A DNA stretch of 64,000 bases from Clostridium sp. 27_14 (lineage in GTDB: Bacteria; Bacillota; Clostridia; TANB77; CAG-508), in contig MNRQ01000018.1 of NCBI GenBank assembly GCA_001916035.1, positions 1-64,000 of the forward strand, given 5' to 3'. Shown here piece after piece: positions 61,722 to 64,000 of the stretch. The position numbers and the translations under genes are program-made. Each line of letters begins with the position of its first letter. Position 1 is the first letter of the stretch. The notes under the pieces are model-generated. The model ran no database searches. It was not told the origin of the DNA and saw only the letters and a program-made list of their open reading frames with translations.

Positions 61722-62960
61722 ATGAAAAAAATAGAAGAGATAACAAAAAAAATAGAAAAAGAAATAGAACCAGAATTTAAGAAAATAGAAAAAATATGCG
61801 AAAAAAATAGCATAAAAGTAATAAAAGCATTTCAAGAATGTAATTTACAAGAAATGCACTTACAAACATCAACAGGATACGGAATAGACGAACCAGGAAG
61901 AAATAAAATAGAAGAAATATATGCAAATATATTTAAAGCAGAAGACAGCTTAGTAAGAGCACAATTCATATCAGGAACACACGCACTAGCAATCACCCTA
62001 TCAGCACTATTAAGACCAAATGACACAATGATAAGCATCACAGGAGCACCTTATGACACACTACAAACAGTAATAGGATTAGGAGAAAATCCAAGTAAAA
62101 GTTCATTAAAACAATACGGAGTAAAATACGAACAAATAGAATTAGTAAATAATGAATTTAACGAAAAAGCAATACAACAAAGACTAAGCAAAAAAGATGT
62201 AAAATTAATAGAAATACAAAGATCAAGAGGATATTCAACAAGAAAAAGCATAAATATAGACAAAATAGAAAAAATAATAAAGAAAATAAGAGAAGTAAAT
62301 AATGAAGTAATAATAATGGTAGACAACTGCTATGGAGAATTTGTAGAAGAAAAAGAACCAATAGAAGTAGGAGCAGACATAGCAGTAGGATCATTAATGA
62401 AAAATCTAGGAGCAGGAATAGCAACAAGTGGAGCATATATAGTAGGAAAAAAAGAATTGGTAGAACTATGCGCAGAAAGACTAACAGCACCAGGAATAGG
62501 AAAAGAAATAGGACCATCACTAAACCAAAACACAAACTTACTAAAAGGACTATTCTTTGCACCACAAGTAGTATCAAGCAGCTTAAAAACAGCAATATTT
62601 GCAAGCAAAATATTAGAAGAATTAGGATATAATGTAGAACCAAAATATAACGAAAAAAGAGCAGATATAGTACAAACAATACACTTAGGAAGCAAAGAAA
62701 AATTAATAAAATTTTGCCAAGGAATACAAAAAGGATCACCAATAGACAGCAACGTAATCCCAGAACCAGGAGAAATGGGAGGATATGAAGACAAAGTAAT
62801 AATGGCAGCAGGAACATTCACAGAAGGATCAACAATAGAACTAAGTTGCGATGGACCAATTAGAGAACCATATATAGCATATATGCAAGGAGGGCTAACT
62901 TATGAATATGGTAAATATGGAATATTAAAAGCAATAGAAGAAATGGAAAACAATAAATAA
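61722..62960 (+). CDS. Methionine gamma-lyase/aluminum-resistance family PLP protein
   Basis: PLP-dependent protein, 412 residues, of the YnbB family found in many Firmicutes and annotated as aluminum resistance or methionine gamma-lyase family protein. FQECNLQEMHLQTSTGYGIDEPGR opens the fold, SGTHALAITLSALLRP is conserved, and the PLP lysine is probably in VGSLMKNLGAG. GGYEDKVIMAAGTFTEGSTIELSCDGPIREPY is the C-terminal family block. The true substrate is not established. RBS AAGGAG. It is followed by a flavoprotein gene. Confidence 0.88.
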   Translation: MKKIEEITKKIEKEIEPEFKKIEKICEKNSIKVIKAFQECNLQEMHLQTSTGYGIDEPGRNKIEEIYANIFKAEDSLVRAQFISGTHALAITLSALLRPNDTMISITGAPYDTLQTVIGLGENPSKSSLKQYGVKYEQIELVNNEFNEKAIQQRLSKKDVKLIEIQRSRGYSTRKSINIDKIEKIIKKIREVNNEVIIMVDNCYGEFVEEKEPIEVGADIAVGSLMKNLGAGIATSGAYIVGKKELVELCAERLTAPGIGKEIGPSLNQNTNLLKGLFFAPQVVSSSLKTAIFASKILEELGYNVEPKYNEKRADIVQTIHLGSKEKLIKFCQGIQKGSPIDSNVIPEPGEMGGYEDKVIMAAGTFTEGSTIELSCDGPIREPYIAYMQGGLTYEYGKYGILKAIEEMENNK

Positions 62961-63013
62961 AACAAAAGAATGGAAACAGAAAAAATAAAAAAAGTAAAAA
63001 GGAATGATAAAAG

Positions 63014-64000
63014 TTGAAAACAGTAATAATAGGTGGAGGACCAGCAGGAATGATGTCTGCAATAAGTGCAGCAGAAAATAGAAGCCCAAAAGACGAAGTA
63101 ATAATTGTAGAAAAAATGAACATGCTAGGAAAAAAACTACTAATAACAGGAAAAGGAAGATGTAATATAACATCATCTTTAGAAATGGAAGACTTCATAA
63201 AAAATACACCAGGAAATGGAATGTTCTTATATAGCAGTTTTCAACAATTTACAAACAAAGATATAATAAGATTTCTAAAAAAGCAAGGATTAGAAGTAAA
63301 AGAAGAAAGAGGAAGCAGAATATTCCCAATAACAGATAAATCAACAGACGTATTAAACTGTTTTATAAATAGATTAAAAGAATTAAAAGTAAAAATATAT
63401 TTGAATGAAAATGTCGAACAAATAATAACACAAAAAACAGAAGAAGAACAAAAGGTAATAGGAATAAAAACAAACAAAAGAAAAATAGAAGCAGACAAAG
63501 TAATACTAGCAACAGGAGGAAAAAGCTATCCACTAACAGGCTCAACAGGAGAAGGATACAAAATGGCAAAAGAGCTAGGACACACAATAACAGAAATAAA
63601 ACCATCACTAGTACCATTAGAAACATATGAAGTAGAAAAAGAATTACAAGGGCTATCATTAAAAAATGTAAAAATTCAATTAAAAGATACATCAAAAAAA
63701 CGCATAATATATGAAGACTTTGGAGAAATGATATTTACACACTTCGGAGTATCAGGACCAACAATATTAAGTAGTTCAGCACATCTAGTAAGATATAAAA
63801 ATATAGAAAATCTTTTTAAAGAAAGAAAAATAATATTAAAAATAGATTTAAAACCAGCACTATCAGAAGAAAAATTAAACGACAGAATACTAAGAGACTT
63901 TGAAGAAGAAAAAAACAAGCAATTCAAAAACAGCCTAAACAAACTATTACCACAAAAAATGATAAATTCAGTAATAAAAAAGAGTAAAATAGATCCACAA
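63014..64000 (+). CDS. NAD(P)/FAD-dependent oxidoreductase, BaiN/HI0933 family (partial)
   Basis: Flavoprotein running off the end of the window after 329 codons. An N-terminal FAD-binding GxGxxG (IIGGGPAGMMSA), a redox loop NMLGKKLLITGKGRCNIT typical of the HI0933/BaiN family, and a second dinucleotide motif ILATGGKSYPLTGSTGEGYK. Some family members reduce bile acid intermediates, but most are unassigned. The start is TTG at 63014, chosen because GGAATGATAAAA precedes it and the Rossmann fold begins there. Confidence 0.85.
   Translation, partial: MKTVIIGGGPAGMMSAISAAENRSPKDEVIIVEKMNMLGKKLLITGKGRCNITSSLEMEDFIKNTPGNGMFLYSSFQQFTNKDIIRFLKKQGLEVKEERGSRIFPITDKSTDVLNCFINRLKELKVKIYLNENVEQIITQKTEEEQKVIGIKTNKRKIEADKVILATGGKSYPLTGSTGEGYKMAKELGHTITEIKPSLVPLETYEVEKELQGLSLKNVKIQLKDTSKKRIIYEDFGEMIFTHFGVSGPTILSSSAHLVRYKNIENLFKERKIILKIDLKPALSEEKLNDRILRDFEEEKNKQFKNSLNKLLPQKMINSVIKKSKIDPQ

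Noticed and set aside
61590..61835. Minus-strand frame of about 80 codons upstream of the PLP gene
   Set aside because: Nearly all Phe/Tyr/Leu from the A-rich complementary strand, no RBS; a shadow of low-complexity sequence.
63412..63420. Spo0A-like TGTCGAA inside the flavoprotein gene
   Set aside because: Within coding sequence and away from any promoter; probably chance.

Overview
The window looks like a piece of a very AT-rich, low-GC chromosome from a spore-forming member of the Clostridia, probably an uncultured gut lineage. Support comes from the str-type operon (rpsL, rpsG, fusA, tuf), the dnaG-rpoD pair, plsX-acpP, rpsF-ssb-rpsR, pyruvate formate-lyase with its activase (anaerobic metabolism), sporulation-type genes (cwlD, a PdaB-like deacetylase, ytaF) and Spo0A-box-like sites (TTTGTCGAA). 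Most genes lie on the + strand, use A-ending codons and AGA for arginine, and are served by GAAAGGA or AGGAGG ribosome binding sites. No rRNA, tRNA, CRISPR array or complete insertion sequence was recognised.

Layout. 1-1541: tail of an Rpn-type nuclease and an HExxH protein. 1590-6385: translation operon with structured leaders. 6400-8740: two small coiled-coil genes, plsX, acpP. 8739-18496: cell envelope and spore cortex block (D-Ala-D-Ala carboxypeptidase, a 1450-residue thioester surface protein, an Ig-like anchored protein, a GGDEF protein, cwlD, PdaB-like deacetylase). 18555-27487: two-OB-fold SSB-like protein, HipA-like kinase with a small partner, multi-spanning membrane protein, two pseudouridine synthases, S1 protein, ispH. 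27561-31075 (minus): pflA, pflB, an XRE regulator. 31467-40892: M23 peptidase, alarmone synthetase, dnaG, rpoD, MscS channel, two-component system. 40893-44540: a possible type I toxin-antitoxin locus, a sortase and a thioester protein with a truncated sorting signal. 44686-53435: HtrA, an orphan solute-binding protein between repeats, a second Rpn-like gene, an XRE regulator, smc, another XRE regulator, ytaF. 53575-64000: calcium-type P-ATPase, radical SAM protein, methyltransferase, guanylate-kinase-like protein, DUF402 protein, rpsF-ssb-rpsR, a duplicated-domain protein, a methionine-gamma-lyase-family protein and a partial flavoprotein.

Most striking observation: three unrelated conserved genes (D-Ala-D-Ala carboxypeptidase, cwlD, a methyltransferase) are each split by a +1 frameshift, and in all three the break is an in-frame CGG codon followed by continuation in the +1 frame at the overlapping GGN glycine codon. 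CGG is otherwise almost absent from the coding sequence here: I find only three other in-frame cases, one at codon 3 of a small gene and two in a gene of atypical composition. This suggests CGG is not decoded normally in this organism and that ribosomes slip +1 there, either tolerated or as programmed recoding. Sequencing or assembly error is the main alternative.

A second candidate system is at 40938-41194: two strong promoters fire toward each other into one shared bidirectional terminator, with repeated 8-mers that would let the short + RNA pair with the start region and the end of a tiny hydrophobic ORF on the minus strand. This is the architecture of par/Fst type I toxin-antitoxin loci.
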